Of a stretch of 11,451 nt of DNA, positions 1-6,734 are shown in pieces. Under the pieces are notes generated by a model. It had not been told where the DNA came from. It saw only the letters and a program-made list of their open reading frames with translations, and ran no database searches. Within the stretch, counting starts at the first letter, position 1. Every line of letters starts with the position of its first letter. The translations under genes were made by a program, and so were the position numbers. This stretch comes from an uncultured Lachnospiraceae bacterium. GTDB taxonomy: Bacteria; Bacillota; Clostridia; Lachnospirales; Lachnospiraceae. The DNA lies in NCBI GenBank assembly GCA_947176785.1, contig CAMWSA010000086.1, positions 1 through 11,451 of the forward strand, written 5' to 3'.

Positions 1-55
1 GGACTTGTAATGATTATCAAATTGCTATCTTAAAAGAAGCATGGGATTCCCCCTC

Positions 56-84
56 TTGAAAAATGGTGAGAAATGCAGTATAGT
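56..84 (+). promoter_or_regulatory. Probable sigma-A promoter of argF
   Basis: TTGAAA (56-61) and TATAGT (79-84) are separated by exactly 17 bp, so transcription would start near 91. It is the best promoter-like pair upstream of argF and would drive argF-birA. No clear ArgR/AhrC box was recognised near it. Confidence 0.65.
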
Positions 85-90
85 AGTACT

Positions 91-196
91 AAATACTTAT
101 TTTTGAGAGATAAGGGCATGTGGTGGCAGGCTAAGCCGGTAGTCGGTCTTATCAATGCGCGGTTTGGCGGGCCTTCCTGTGCGGAAAGAGGGAGAG
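91..196 (+). promoter_or_regulatory. Structured 5' leader of argF
   Basis: The predicted transcript has about 105 nt before the start codon. GATAAG (109-114) can pair with CTTATC (148-153), enclosing a small GGC-TAA-GCC hairpin (129-137). There is no U-run, so this is not an obvious attenuator, and no known riboswitch class was recognised. A regulatory role is inference only. Confidence 0.3.
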
Positions 197-1195
197 ATGG
201 ATTTAAAGGGACGGGATTTTTTAAAGCTGTTGGATTATAGTGCGGAGGAGATTCTGTATTTGCTGGATCTGGCGGCGGAGTTGAAGGAGAAGAAAAAGCA
301 GGGCGCGTTGGTGGACACCTTGAGGGGGAAGAATGTGGCTCTTATTTTTGAGAAGACCAGCACCAGAACCCGGTGTGCTTTTGAGGTGGCGGCCCATGAT
401 CTGGGGATGGGGACTACTTATCTGGACCCCAGCGGGTCGCAGATCGGCAAGAAGGAGAGTATTGCGGATACGGCAAGGGTGTTGTCCGGTATGTTTGAGG
501 GCATTGAATACAGGGGATTTGGGCAGGAGATCGTGGAGGAGCTGGCTCAGTATTCCAGGGTGCCTGTATGGAATGGCCTGACTAACGAGTTTCATCCTAC
601 ACAGATGCTGGCGGATGCGCTGACGATTCGGGAGCATTTCGGGTATCTGAAGGGGATTAAGCTCACTTATATGGGGGATGCCCGGTATAATACGGGCAAT
701 TCCCTGATGGTGCTGTGTGCCAAGCTGGGGATGCATTTTACGGCCTGTACCAGCGCAAAGTATTTCCCGGGCGGGGAGCTGGTGAAGCAGTGCGGGGAGA
801 TTGCGGCGGTAAGCGGCGGCAGCGTCACGCTGACCGAGGATGTGGAGGACGGCACGAAGGGGGCGGATGTGATCTGCACCGATGTGTGGGTGTCCATGGG
901 AGAGCCTGATGAGATCTGGGCGGAACGCATTGCGGATCTGAGGAATTATCAGGTGAATAGGAGGGTAATGGAGAACGCAGGAGCCCAGGCAGTCTTTATG
1001 CATTGTCTGCCTGCTTTCCATGATCTGAAAACCAAGATTGGCGCAGCGGTTGGGGAGAAGTTCGGTATCACCGAGATGGAGGTGACGGACGAGGTATTTG
1101 CCTCAAAGCAGTCTCTGGTGTTTGAGGAGGCCGAGAACCGTATGCATACCATCAAGGCTGTGATGGCGGCTACCCTGGGCTGGAGCGAGAGATAG
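197..1195 (+). CDS. argF: Ornithine carbamoyltransferase
   Basis: Catalyses carbamoyl phosphate + ornithine to citrulline, the sixth step of arginine synthesis, in the cytoplasm as a trimer. The chosen ATG at 197 gives 332 aa, the usual family length. GAGG at 188-191 lies 5 nt upstream, and the product begins MDLKGRDFLKLLDY as family members do. The frame is open to an ATG at 155, but the 14 extra residues look like leader. Visible motifs are the carbamoyl-phosphate loop STRTRC (55-60), HPTQ (133-136), the ornithine-loop SMGE (233-236) and the catalytic-cysteine HCLP (269-272). All key residues are present. The neighbour birA begins on the base after the stop codon, so the two are probably co-transcribed and translationally coupled. 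A catabolic OTC is possible, but no arcA or arcC is nearby. Confidence 0.95.
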   Translation: MDLKGRDFLKLLDYSAEEILYLLDLAAELKEKKKQGALVDTLRGKNVALIFEKTSTRTRCAFEVAAHDLGMGTTYLDPSGSQIGKKESIADTARVLSGMFEGIEYRGFGQEIVEELAQYSRVPVWNGLTNEFHPTQMLADALTIREHFGYLKGIKLTYMGDARYNTGNSLMVLCAKLGMHFTACTSAKYFPGGELVKQCGEIAAVSGGSVTLTEDVEDGTKGADVICTDVWVSMGEPDEIWAERIADLRNYQVNRRVMENAGAQAVFMHCLPAFHDLKTKIGAAVGEKFGITEMEVTDEVFASKQSLVFEEAENRMHTIKAVMAATLGWSER

Positions 1196-2173
1196 ATGAA
1201 GGCGGAGATACTGGCATTGCTTCGGGAGAGCGATGATTATATTTCCGGGCAGGAACTGTGCCGCCGTTTCGGAGTGACCCGTTCGGCTGTCTGGAAGGCA
1301 GTGGGGCAGCTGAAGAAGGAGGGCTATGAGATTGAGGCGGTGCAGAACCGGGGGTACAAGCTGGTGAAGGCGGAGGTCTACGGGGAGAATGAACTGCGCA
1401 GCCGCATTCACACTGCCTGGGCCGGGGCGGAGTTGCATTTTCACCGGGTTACCGGTTCTACCAATCTGCTGGCCAAGCAGGCGGGGGAGGAGGATGCCCC
1501 CCATGGCGCTTTGTTTGTGGCGGATGAGCAGACCGCCGGACGGGGCAGGCGGGGCAGGAGTTGGCAGTCGCCGCCGGGAGCGAATATTTATTTCACCATA
1601 TTACTGAGGCCGGATTTTGCGCCGGAGCAGGCGTCTATGCTGACGCTGGTGATGGCCCACAGCGTGGCCTTTGCCATTCACAGGCTCACCGGCAGGGAGC
1701 CTGGCATCAAATGGCCCAATGATGTGCTGTTGGAGGGCAAAAAGGTCTGTGGTATTTTGACGGAAATGAGCGTGGAGCGGGAGTATATTCACTATGTGGT
1801 CTGTGGTGTGGGAATCAATGTGGCTTGCCAGGATTTCCCGGAGGGGATTCGGGAACATGCTACATCTGTGGAGGCGGTCTGCGGACAGTCTGTCTCCAAG
1901 GGGGCATTGCTGCAATTTGTGATGGAAGCCTTTGAGCGGGACTATGATGCCTTCGTGGCCGCAGGGGATCTGACACCGTTTCTGGGGAGTTATAATGGGA
2001 TGCTGGTGAACCGGGACCGCAGAGTGCGGGTGCTGGACCCCAAAGGAGAGTGGGAGGGCACCGCCAGAGGGATCAACGCCGGAGGAGAGCTTCTGGTGGA
2101 GGATGCGGATGACAATGTGACGGCGGTGTATGCGGGAGAAGTGTCTGTCAGAGGCATCTATGGCTATGTGTAG
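1196..2173 (+). CDS. birA: Bifunctional biotin-[acetyl-CoA-carboxylase] ligase / biotin operon repressor
   Basis: Activates biotin to biotinyl-5'-AMP and attaches it to a lysine of biotin carrier domains. Forms with an N-terminal HTH can also repress biotin genes. Residues 1-58 form a winged-helix HTH (recognition stretch around FGVTRSAVWKAV). The catalytic domain follows, with STN (88-90), the biotinyl-AMP loop GRGRRGR (115-121), the active-site KWPNDV (172-177) and GVGIN (204-208). A C-terminal SH3-like domain covers about 265-325. At 325 aa it has the full length of the HTH-containing class. The ATG at 1196 directly follows the argF stop, with GGAG at 1182-1185 inside the argF coding end, which supports coupling. 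No BirA operator was recognised in the window, so the repressor role is inferred from the HTH. Confidence 0.95.
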   Translation: MKAEILALLRESDDYISGQELCRRFGVTRSAVWKAVGQLKKEGYEIEAVQNRGYKLVKAEVYGENELRSRIHTAWAGAELHFHRVTGSTNLLAKQAGEEDAPHGALFVADEQTAGRGRRGRSWQSPPGANIYFTILLRPDFAPEQASMLTLVMAHSVAFAIHRLTGREPGIKWPNDVLLEGKKVCGILTEMSVEREYIHYVVCGVGINVACQDFPEGIREHATSVEAVCGQSVSKGALLQFVMEAFERDYDAFVAAGDLTPFLGSYNGMLVNRDRRVRVLDPKGEWEGTARGINAGGELLVEDADDNVTAVYAGEVSVRGIYGYV

Positions 2174-2244
2174 TGCGGCGGAAACTGGCAGGCCCACAGA
2201 AGCTTGGGCCGGCGCAGATTCCGGTATACGGGAAAGAGGGATTA

Positions 2245-2625
2245 ATGGAACAGGAACGGGTGGTACTCTGCGGCGCCAACGCCTATGAGCAGAAATATTA
2301 TTATAACCAGGCATTCAAAGGCATTCCGCAGTCTATCCAGGAGGAACTGCATATTATCTGCGTGCTGTTCACCGAGGAGGTGGGAGGCGTGTTTACCATT
2401 GTGTTTGAGCCTGACGGCTCCGTATCCCTGGAGACCAACGCGGATGACGACGATATCTATTATGACGAGATCAGCAGCGGCCTGCTGGTGTCGGAAATCC
2501 GCAGGAAGCGGCAGGAGCTTTTGGAATCCTTGAGCTTGTATTACAGGGTTTTTATCCTGAAAGAGGACTTGTCAGGGATACTGGAAGCCGGAAGTGAAGC
2601 CTCCGGATACGGAGCGGCGCATTAA
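2245..2625 (+). CDS. DUF6145-like small protein of unknown function
   Basis: A 126-aa protein opening MEQERVVLCGANAYEQKYYY. The sequence looks like the Lachnospiraceae family DUF6145, recognised from memory and not by a search. It has a conserved-looking VVLCGANAYEQKYY start, a beta-rich middle (CVLFTEEVGGVFTIVFE, 39-55), an acidic stretch NADDDDIYYDE (65-75) and a helical end. There is no signal peptide or membrane segment, so it is probably cytoplasmic. ATG 2245 is preferred over an upstream in-frame GTG at 2173 because a purine-rich GGGAAAGAGGG lies just before it and the protein start matches the family. The last residues, roughly GSEASGYGAAH, lie inside the first unit of the downstream degenerate repeat, so the C-terminus may have been altered by the repeat. 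Confidence 0.75.
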   Translation: MEQERVVLCGANAYEQKYYYNQAFKGIPQSIQEELHIICVLFTEEVGGVFTIVFEPDGSVSLETNADDDDIYYDEISSGLLVSEIRRKRQELLESLSLYYRVFILKEDLSGILEAGSEASGYGAAH

Positions 2626-2852
2626 CGCAGACGAAACCCTGGCTATGCAGGCAAGAGGGAGGTTTTTAGGATATATGTCCGGTTCGGCTTGCGATATACA
2701 GGAGCGAGGGAAGGATATCCATTACGGATCGACGCAATAGCGTATGCCCGGCCCGCGATATGCAGGAGAGAGGAAGCCTGCGGGAGAAACCTCCGAATAC
2801 GGATTGGCGCAATATTGCGGATAGGGCGGCGATGCGCGGGCGGAGGTGAGCG
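2596..2852. repeat. Degenerate tandem repeat, unit about 67 bp
   Basis: Three 67-bp stretches align: 2596-2662, 2710-2776 and 2786-2852. Shared blocks include CCTCCGRATACGGA, GGCGCAWTA and a purine-rich end around TGCAGG..GAGAGG. The 2663-2709 stretch resembles a partial unit, its GCGATATACAGGAG matching GCGATATGCAGGAG in the second unit. The unit is not a multiple of 3 and no reading frame is conserved across copies, so it is unlikely to be coding. It fills nearly all of the gap between the DUF6145-like gene and coaX. Apart from the repeat, I see only a TATAAT at 2873-2878 without a good -35. Confidence 0.6.
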
Positions 2853-2910
2853 TAACGGTACAGAATACAGATTATAATGCCTGCGGAAGTAGGCGGATGG
2901 GAGGCTAAGA

Positions 2911-3687
2911 ATGATCTTGGTAGTTGATGTGGGCAATACCAACATAACCTGTGGCATTTATGGTGAGCGGGAGATGAAGGCTACTTTTCGTATGACCACC
3001 AAAACCCTCAGAACTTCCGATGAATATGGTGTCATGATGACACAGATGCTGGCGGCCAGAGGGGTCAAGGCCCAGTCCATTGAAGGCATGGCAGTGGCAA
3101 GTGTTGTGCCGGACGTGATGCATTCCCTGATGGGAGGGATCACCCGCTATGTGACCAGCCAGGTACTGACCGTAGGGCCGGGGACCAAGACCGGCATCAA
3201 AATCGTCACGGAAGACCCCAGGGCCATAGGCGCAGACAGGATTGTGGACGCGGTGGCTGCTTTTGAGAGATATGGCGGGCCGGTCCTGGTTATTGATTTC
3301 AATACGGCTACCACTTATGACTATGTGACGCAGCAGGGGCATTTTGCGGCAGGCATCACGGCTCCCGGCATCCGCATCAGTTCGGAGGCCCTGTGGAAGG
3401 AGACGGCCAAGCTCCCCAATATAGAGATCAAAAAGCCCAAGTCCATTCTGGCCCAGGAGACTATCAGCAGTATGCAGGCGGGGCTGGTGTACGGGCAGAT
3501 CGGCCAGACAGAATATATTATCAAGAAGGTGAAGGAGGAAACGGGCATCCCGGATATGAAGGTGGTTGCCACCGGCGGCCTTGGACGGCTGATTGCGGAA
3601 GAGACCGATACCATTGATTTCTATGATCCTTTCCTGACGCTGGACGGTCTGCGGATCATATACGAGAAAAACAGAGGAAAAGCATGA
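2911..3687 (+). CDS. coaX: Type III pantothenate kinase
   Basis: Phosphorylates pantothenate, the first committed step of coenzyme A synthesis. Type III enzymes belong to the ASKHA fold and are not inhibited by CoA. The product is 258 aa, normal for the family. The phosphate loop DVGNTN is at 6-11, GADR (with AIGADRIVDAV) at 107-110, the third motif at 129-135 and TGGLG at 221-225. The third motif reads DFNTATT where most homologues I know have DFGTATT, so a glycine is replaced by asparagine; everything else looks intact. The start is supported by GGGAGG (2899-2904), 6 nt before ATG. The stop region overlaps the dusB start (ATGA), so the two are translationally coupled. Confidence 0.93.
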   Translation: MILVVDVGNTNITCGIYGEREMKATFRMTTKTLRTSDEYGVMMTQMLAARGVKAQSIEGMAVASVVPDVMHSLMGGITRYVTSQVLTVGPGTKTGIKIVTEDPRAIGADRIVDAVAAFERYGGPVLVIDFNTATTYDYVTQQGHFAAGITAPGIRISSEALWKETAKLPNIEIKKPKSILAQETISSMQAGLVYGQIGQTEYIIKKVKEETGIPDMKVVATGGLGRLIAEETDTIDFYDPFLTLDGLRIIYEKNRGKA

Positions 3688-4664
3688 GCGTATTACAAAT
3701 AGGGGATGTGATTCTGGACAACAATGTTATCTTGGCTCCCATGGCAGGTGTGACAGACCTGCCATTTCGCATATTGTGCAAAGAGCAGGGAGCAGGGCTG
3801 ATCTGTATGGAGATGGTCAGCGCCAAGGCAATCTATTATGGGAACAGGAATACCGAACAGCTTCTGGAAATCCACCCGGAGGAGATGCCGGTGTCCCTAC
3901 AGCTGTTTGGGTCGGACCCGGACATCATCAGCGAGATGGCAAAGCGAATCCAGGAGAGGCCCTTTTCCATACTGGATCTGAATATGGGATGCCCGGTGCC
4001 CAAGGTGGTAAACAACGGCGAGGGTTCGGCCCTGATGAAGAACCCCAGGCTGGTGGAGGAGATTTTGACCAGGCTGGTGAAAGCCATCTCTAAGCCGGTG
4101 ACCGTGAAGCTCCGCAAGGGCTTTGACGAAGAACACGTGAACGCGGTGGAGATCGCCCGGATCGCGGAGGGCTGCGGCGTGGCGGCGGTGACGGTGCATG
4201 GACGCACCAGGCAGCAGTATTACAGCGGCAGGGCGGACTGGGATATCATTGCGGCAGTGAAGGATGCGGTGAAAATCCCGGTGATCGGAAATGGAGATGT
4301 GACAGATGCCGGGTCTGCGGAGGCATTGCTGAAGCACACGGGCTGCGACGGGGTTATGATCGGCAGGGCCGCCCAGGGAAATCCCTGGATATTCCGGGAA
4401 GTAACGCAGTATCTGGAGACAGGCACGGTCCCTTCCAGGCCCGATCCCCATGAGGTAAAAGAACTGGTGCGGCGGCATGCGGCATTGCAGCTGGAATACA
4501 AGGGAGAATACACGGCGGTGCGGGAGATGCGCAAACACCTGGCCTGGTACACGGCGGGCTATCCCCATTCCGCCCGCTTCCGGCAGACCATCAACACCAT
4601 GGAGACCATGGAGGAGTTGTTGGCGGGGCTGGAGGAGATTTTTGCAGATCACAGCAGCATGTAA
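3684..4664 (+). CDS. dusB: tRNA-dihydrouridine synthase (DusB type)
   Basis: An FMN- and NADPH-dependent enzyme that reduces uridines in the tRNA D-loop to dihydrouridine. At 326 aa it has the normal length. The TIM barrel begins with APMAGVTDLPFR (18-29). The active site LNMGCPVPKVVNNGEG (99-114) holds catalytic Cys103. TVKLRKGF (140-147), HGRTRQQYYSGRADW (172-186), GNGDV (202-206) and GVMIGRAAQGNPW (223-235) form the FMN and phosphate contacts. The helical C-terminal tRNA-binding part carries the usual RKHLAWY (283-289). Its ATG overlaps the coaX stop by 4 nt. The gene often sits near greA and lysS in Clostridia, as it does here. The DusB subtype is inferred from this order and from the similarity. 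Confidence 0.93.
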   Translation: MSVLQIGDVILDNNVILAPMAGVTDLPFRILCKEQGAGLICMEMVSAKAIYYGNRNTEQLLEIHPEEMPVSLQLFGSDPDIISEMAKRIQERPFSILDLNMGCPVPKVVNNGEGSALMKNPRLVEEILTRLVKAISKPVTVKLRKGFDEEHVNAVEIARIAEGCGVAAVTVHGRTRQQYYSGRADWDIIAAVKDAVKIPVIGNGDVTDAGSAEALLKHTGCDGVMIGRAAQGNPWIFREVTQYLETGTVPSRPDPHEVKELVRRHAALQLEYKGEYTAVREMRKHLAWYTAGYPHSARFRQTINTMETMEELLAGLEEIFADHSSM

Positions 4665-4730
4665 GGCAGAGGCCGGTTATATTCATAACTGATTAGATGT
4701 TGCTCCCTGCGCGGCAAATGCTGCCCGATT

Positions 4731-5705
4731 ATGCAGCGTGTGTTGTGTAAGAAGGAAAACCTTAACCGTCGTCAGTATAGTATCCGAATGTATATTTTGG
4801 AAAATTACCACATAAATTATGGCATGGAACATGTGGTATATCTTATGGTAAAAAAAGGAAATAAGGGAAACCGGGAGCCTGTGGCTGTGGAGTGCCTGCG
4901 GCTGGGGCAGATGCGTCTGAGCCGGGTAACATTGCTGGAAGCCTATCTGGAGGCGTGGGGACAGCCCTCTCATGTGTGCGGCGTGATATGGGACAAGATT
5001 AAGGAGCGCTGCATGGAGGAGGGCAGCCGTGGCAAGAATAAAGGGGCCGGCGGTATGCGGACGGAGGAAAGCCTGCGGGAGCTTCACAGATATTTTCCGG
5101 ACTATCAGGTATGGGACAGGAGTTTTCAGGGATTTCTGCAAAGGCACCGTATGACGGTGGAGTGGCTGCGGGTGTGGCGGGTTCCGGCCTATGACCGGTA
5201 TGGCGGGCCCGAGCAGCTGCAGACTCTGCTGGACAATGTGGAGGGGTGGCAGCAGCTTTCCCAGATTCTGGTGCTGGGATATGATCCGGGCATGTCTGCC
5301 TGGCTTCCAAAGCTGGCCCGGCGTGCCAGAGGAATTGATTTTTACCTGGATTACGAACCCAGAGGTATGGAGGAACTTCAGGAGTGGATCGACGAGGAAT
5401 ACGGCCTGGTGACCCAGTGGCGGATACTGGGGAGCCAGGACCGGGAGGATGCCGTGCAGGAGGCGGAGGAGGCAGTGAAAAAAGCGCCATCATATCCGGG
5501 GCTGAGTCAGTATCTGCGCGGCTATGGGGTTCCCTGCCTGGTGTTGGATTTCACGGAAGCGGCGGATGTCCCCGTGACGGGGCTTAAGCCGGGCAGCATG
5601 TGGTGGGACATGGGGGCCATGGAGGAGAAGCGGCATCTGCTGGAGGACCGGCCGTTGGGGGTGCGGTATGTATCCTTGAAGACCTTGTGGAGAGACTTGG
5701 AGTAG
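4731..5705 (+). CDS. Hypothetical protein, unrecognised family
   Basis: A protein of up to 324 aa that I do not recognise. No signal peptide or transmembrane segment is evident. It is rich in Trp, Arg, Glu and Leu, with several WxxL/W patterns: EWLRVWRVPAYDRYGG (144-159), WRILGSQDREDAVQEAEEA (229-247) and a C-terminal GSMWWDMGAMEEKRHLLEDR (285-304). The start is uncertain. The ATG at 4731 has no Shine-Dalgarno site and the next 30 codons are AT-rich and atypical, so ATG 4824 or ATG 4845 may be the true start, although these also lack a good site. Codon composition from about 4850 onward matches the neighbours, supporting a real gene. It lies between dusB and greA with gaps on both sides, so it may be its own unit. 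Confidence 0.65.
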   Translation: MQRVLCKKENLNRRQYSIRMYILENYHINYGMEHVVYLMVKKGNKGNREPVAVECLRLGQMRLSRVTLLEAYLEAWGQPSHVCGVIWDKIKERCMEEGSRGKNKGAGGMRTEESLRELHRYFPDYQVWDRSFQGFLQRHRMTVEWLRVWRVPAYDRYGGPEQLQTLLDNVEGWQQLSQILVLGYDPGMSAWLPKLARRARGIDFYLDYEPRGMEELQEWIDEEYGLVTQWRILGSQDREDAVQEAEEAVKKAPSYPGLSQYLRGYGVPCLVLDFTEAADVPVTGLKPGSMWWDMGAMEEKRHLLEDRPLGVRYVSLKTLWRDLE

Positions 5706-5807
5706 GAAGAACCAGGGACTTGTAAAGCAGATCCTGTGTCGTGCCGTAGAAGGTGCAGCTTTCCCATAAAACAAAGGCTGTGACTAATAATCAAAGGTTT
5801 TACCCGT

Positions 5808-5843
5808 GACATTGTGTGGATCACCAGCTGGATACGCAATGTC
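5808..5843 (+). terminator. Imperfect stem-loop, possible weak terminator
   Basis: GACATTG (5808-5814) pairs with CAATGTC (5837-5843). The stem can extend inward by a few more pairs with G-U wobble, and the loop contains the self-complementary CCAGCTGG. It is followed by CGGTCTTTGT, only weakly U-rich. It sits after the 324-aa gene and before the greA promoter, where a terminator would be expected. The rest of 5706-5877 shows nothing recognisable. Confidence 0.3.
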
Positions 5844-5877
5844 CGGTCTTTGTACTTGCAGGGAGAGCAGGTTACAG

Positions 5878-5900
5878 CAAGTAGTACTTGACACTACTTG
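5878..5900. promoter_or_regulatory. Palindromic operator-like site over the greA -35 box
   Basis: CAAGTAGT (5878-5885) and ACTACTTG (5893-5900) are perfect inverted repeats around a 7-bp spacer. Most of the -35 hexamer TTGACA (5888-5893) lies inside the spacer. The 8-7-8 geometry is typical of a dimeric repressor site. The regulator is unknown. Confidence 0.5.
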
Positions 5901-5916
5901 GAAAATTCAGTATAAT
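5888..5916 (+). promoter_or_regulatory. Full-consensus sigma-A promoter of greA
   Basis: TTGACA (5888-5893), a 17-bp spacer and TATAAT (5911-5916) match the sigma-A consensus at all 12 positions, so transcription should start near 5922-5924. It would drive greA and, by read-through, probably lysS. The -35 overlaps a perfect palindrome, suggesting that a strong promoter is held down by a repressor. Confidence 0.88.
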
Positions 5917-5984
5917 ACGGGTTGCTAATTGGGAAGACAGAAAGTTTACTATAAATATATAAAAAGAAGGAAGGGTATTTTAGA

Positions 5985-6467
5985 ATGCAGGAAAAGAAAA
6001 ACATTTTGACCTATGAGGGTCTGAAAAAGTACGAGGAGGAGCTTCACGAACTGAAGGTGGTGAAGCGCCAGGAGGTGGCCCAGAAGATCAAGGAGGCCAG
6101 AGAACAGGGGGATCTGTCCGAGAATGCCGAGTATGATGCGGCAAAGGACGAGCAGAGAGATATCGAGGCCCGTATTGAGGAACTGGAAAAAATCCTGAAG
6201 AACGCGGAGGTAGTGGTTGAGGAAGAGGTGGATCTGGACAAGATCAGCATCGGCTGCCGTGTCAAGCTGCTGGATATCGAGTACAGCGAGGAACTGGAGT
6301 ATAAGATTGTAGGCTCCACTGAGGCCAACAGCCTGAAAGGGAAAATTTCCAACGAGAGTCCCGTAGGCAAGGCGCTGCTGGGTCGAAAGATCGGTGACAC
6401 CGTGGAGGTAGAGACCCAGGCAGGCACATTTGCGTACAAGGTACTGGAGATTCAGAGGAGCAACTAA
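5985..6467 (+). CDS. greA: Transcription elongation factor GreA
   Basis: Binds RNA polymerase through the secondary channel and stimulates cleavage of backtracked RNA, rescuing stalled complexes. At 160 aa it is close to the usual 157-160. Residues 1-75 form the antiparallel coiled coil, with the tip motif DLSENAEY at 43-50; Asp43 and Glu46 match the acidic pair that positions catalytic Mg2+. The C-terminal FKBP-like domain (about 85-160) contains GKISNESPVGKALLGRK. The ATG at 5985 follows AAGGAAGG (5967-5974). Its promoter is full consensus. It lies 267 nt upstream of lysS, a pairing common in Firmicutes, but here the gap is filled by repeats. Confidence 0.95.
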   Translation: MQEKKNILTYEGLKKYEEELHELKVVKRQEVAQKIKEAREQGDLSENAEYDAAKDEQRDIEARIEELEKILKNAEVVVEEEVDLDKISIGCRVKLLDIEYSEELEYKIVGSTEANSLKGKISNESPVGKALLGRKIGDTVEVETQAGTFAYKVLEIQRSN

Positions 6468-6479
6468 TTGTCGGACACT

Positions 6480-6527
6480 TATACTCACGGCCGCAGGAAT
6501 TGGAAAACTTTAGCGGCCATGAGTATA
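6480..6527. repeat. Long imperfect palindrome after greA
   Basis: TATACTCACGGCCGC (6480-6494) pairs with GCGGCCATGAGTATA (6513-6527) at 14 of 15 positions around an 18-nt loop. Neither flank has a T-run, so this is not an ordinary terminator in either direction. It starts 12 nt after the greA stop and abuts the tandem repeat that follows. Confidence 0.65.
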
Positions 6528-6718
6528 AACAGCATCTGACTACACAATTCCCGGCTGCATTCTGGACAGAAATTGTTCTGCCGGGAATGGGACTGGGAGG
6601 GCGGATGCGGAACTTGAAACAGCATCTGCCCGCACAGTGCCCAGAACAATTCCTGGCCGCATTTTGGACAGAAATTGTTCTGCCGGGAATGGGACTGGGA
6701 GGGCGGATGCGGAACTTA
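6527..6718. repeat. Two-copy tandem repeat between greA and lysS
   Basis: Copy 1 is 6527-6616 and copy 2 is 6617-6718. Both begin AAACAGCATCTG and end GGGCGGATGCGGAACTT. Positions 6563-6615 and 6665-6717 are identical over 53 bp. Copy 2 carries about 12 extra bp that include CAGAACAATT. Each copy is itself palindromic: in copy 1 ATTCCCGGC (6547-6555) pairs with GCCGGGAAT (6580-6588); in copy 2 CAGAACAATT (6642-6651) pairs with AATTGTTCTG (6673-6682). The second copy ends 5 nt before the lysS Shine-Dalgarno site. A small open frame through both copies (6500-6721) only reflects the 102-bp period. Confidence 0.85.
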
Positions 6719-6734
6719 TAATAAGGAGAAAAAA

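Noticed and set aside
118..240. Possible upstream open frame in the argF leader starting at ATG 118
   Set aside because: It runs out of frame into argF, has no arginine-rich leader peptide and only a weak ribosome site.
221..1021. Long minus-strand open frame opposite argF (266 codons)
   Set aside because: It is a shadow of the GC-rich argF codons; its product is low-complexity Leu/His/Pro/Arg rich and has no ribosome site.
2689..2877. 62-codon + strand open frame before coaX
   Set aside because: It lies in the degenerate repeat, whose 67-bp unit does not preserve frame, and its product is Arg-rich low complexity.
3897..4652. Minus-strand open frame of 251 codons opposite dusB
   Set aside because: dusB has every family motif in the other strand, and this frame has no family-like features.
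5716..5725. GGACTTGTAA shared with window positions 1-10
   Set aside because: A 10-bp match with no further similarity on either side is probably chance.
6500..6721. 73-codon repeated open frame on + between greA and lysS
   Set aside because: The frame is open because the repeat offset (102) is a multiple of 3; there is no ribosome site and the sequence behaves as palindromic non-coding repeat.
6468..6734. T-box or lysine riboswitch before lysS
   Set aside because: I found no T-box AGGGTGG-type sequence, no antiterminator and no lysine-aptamer features; the region is explained by repeats.
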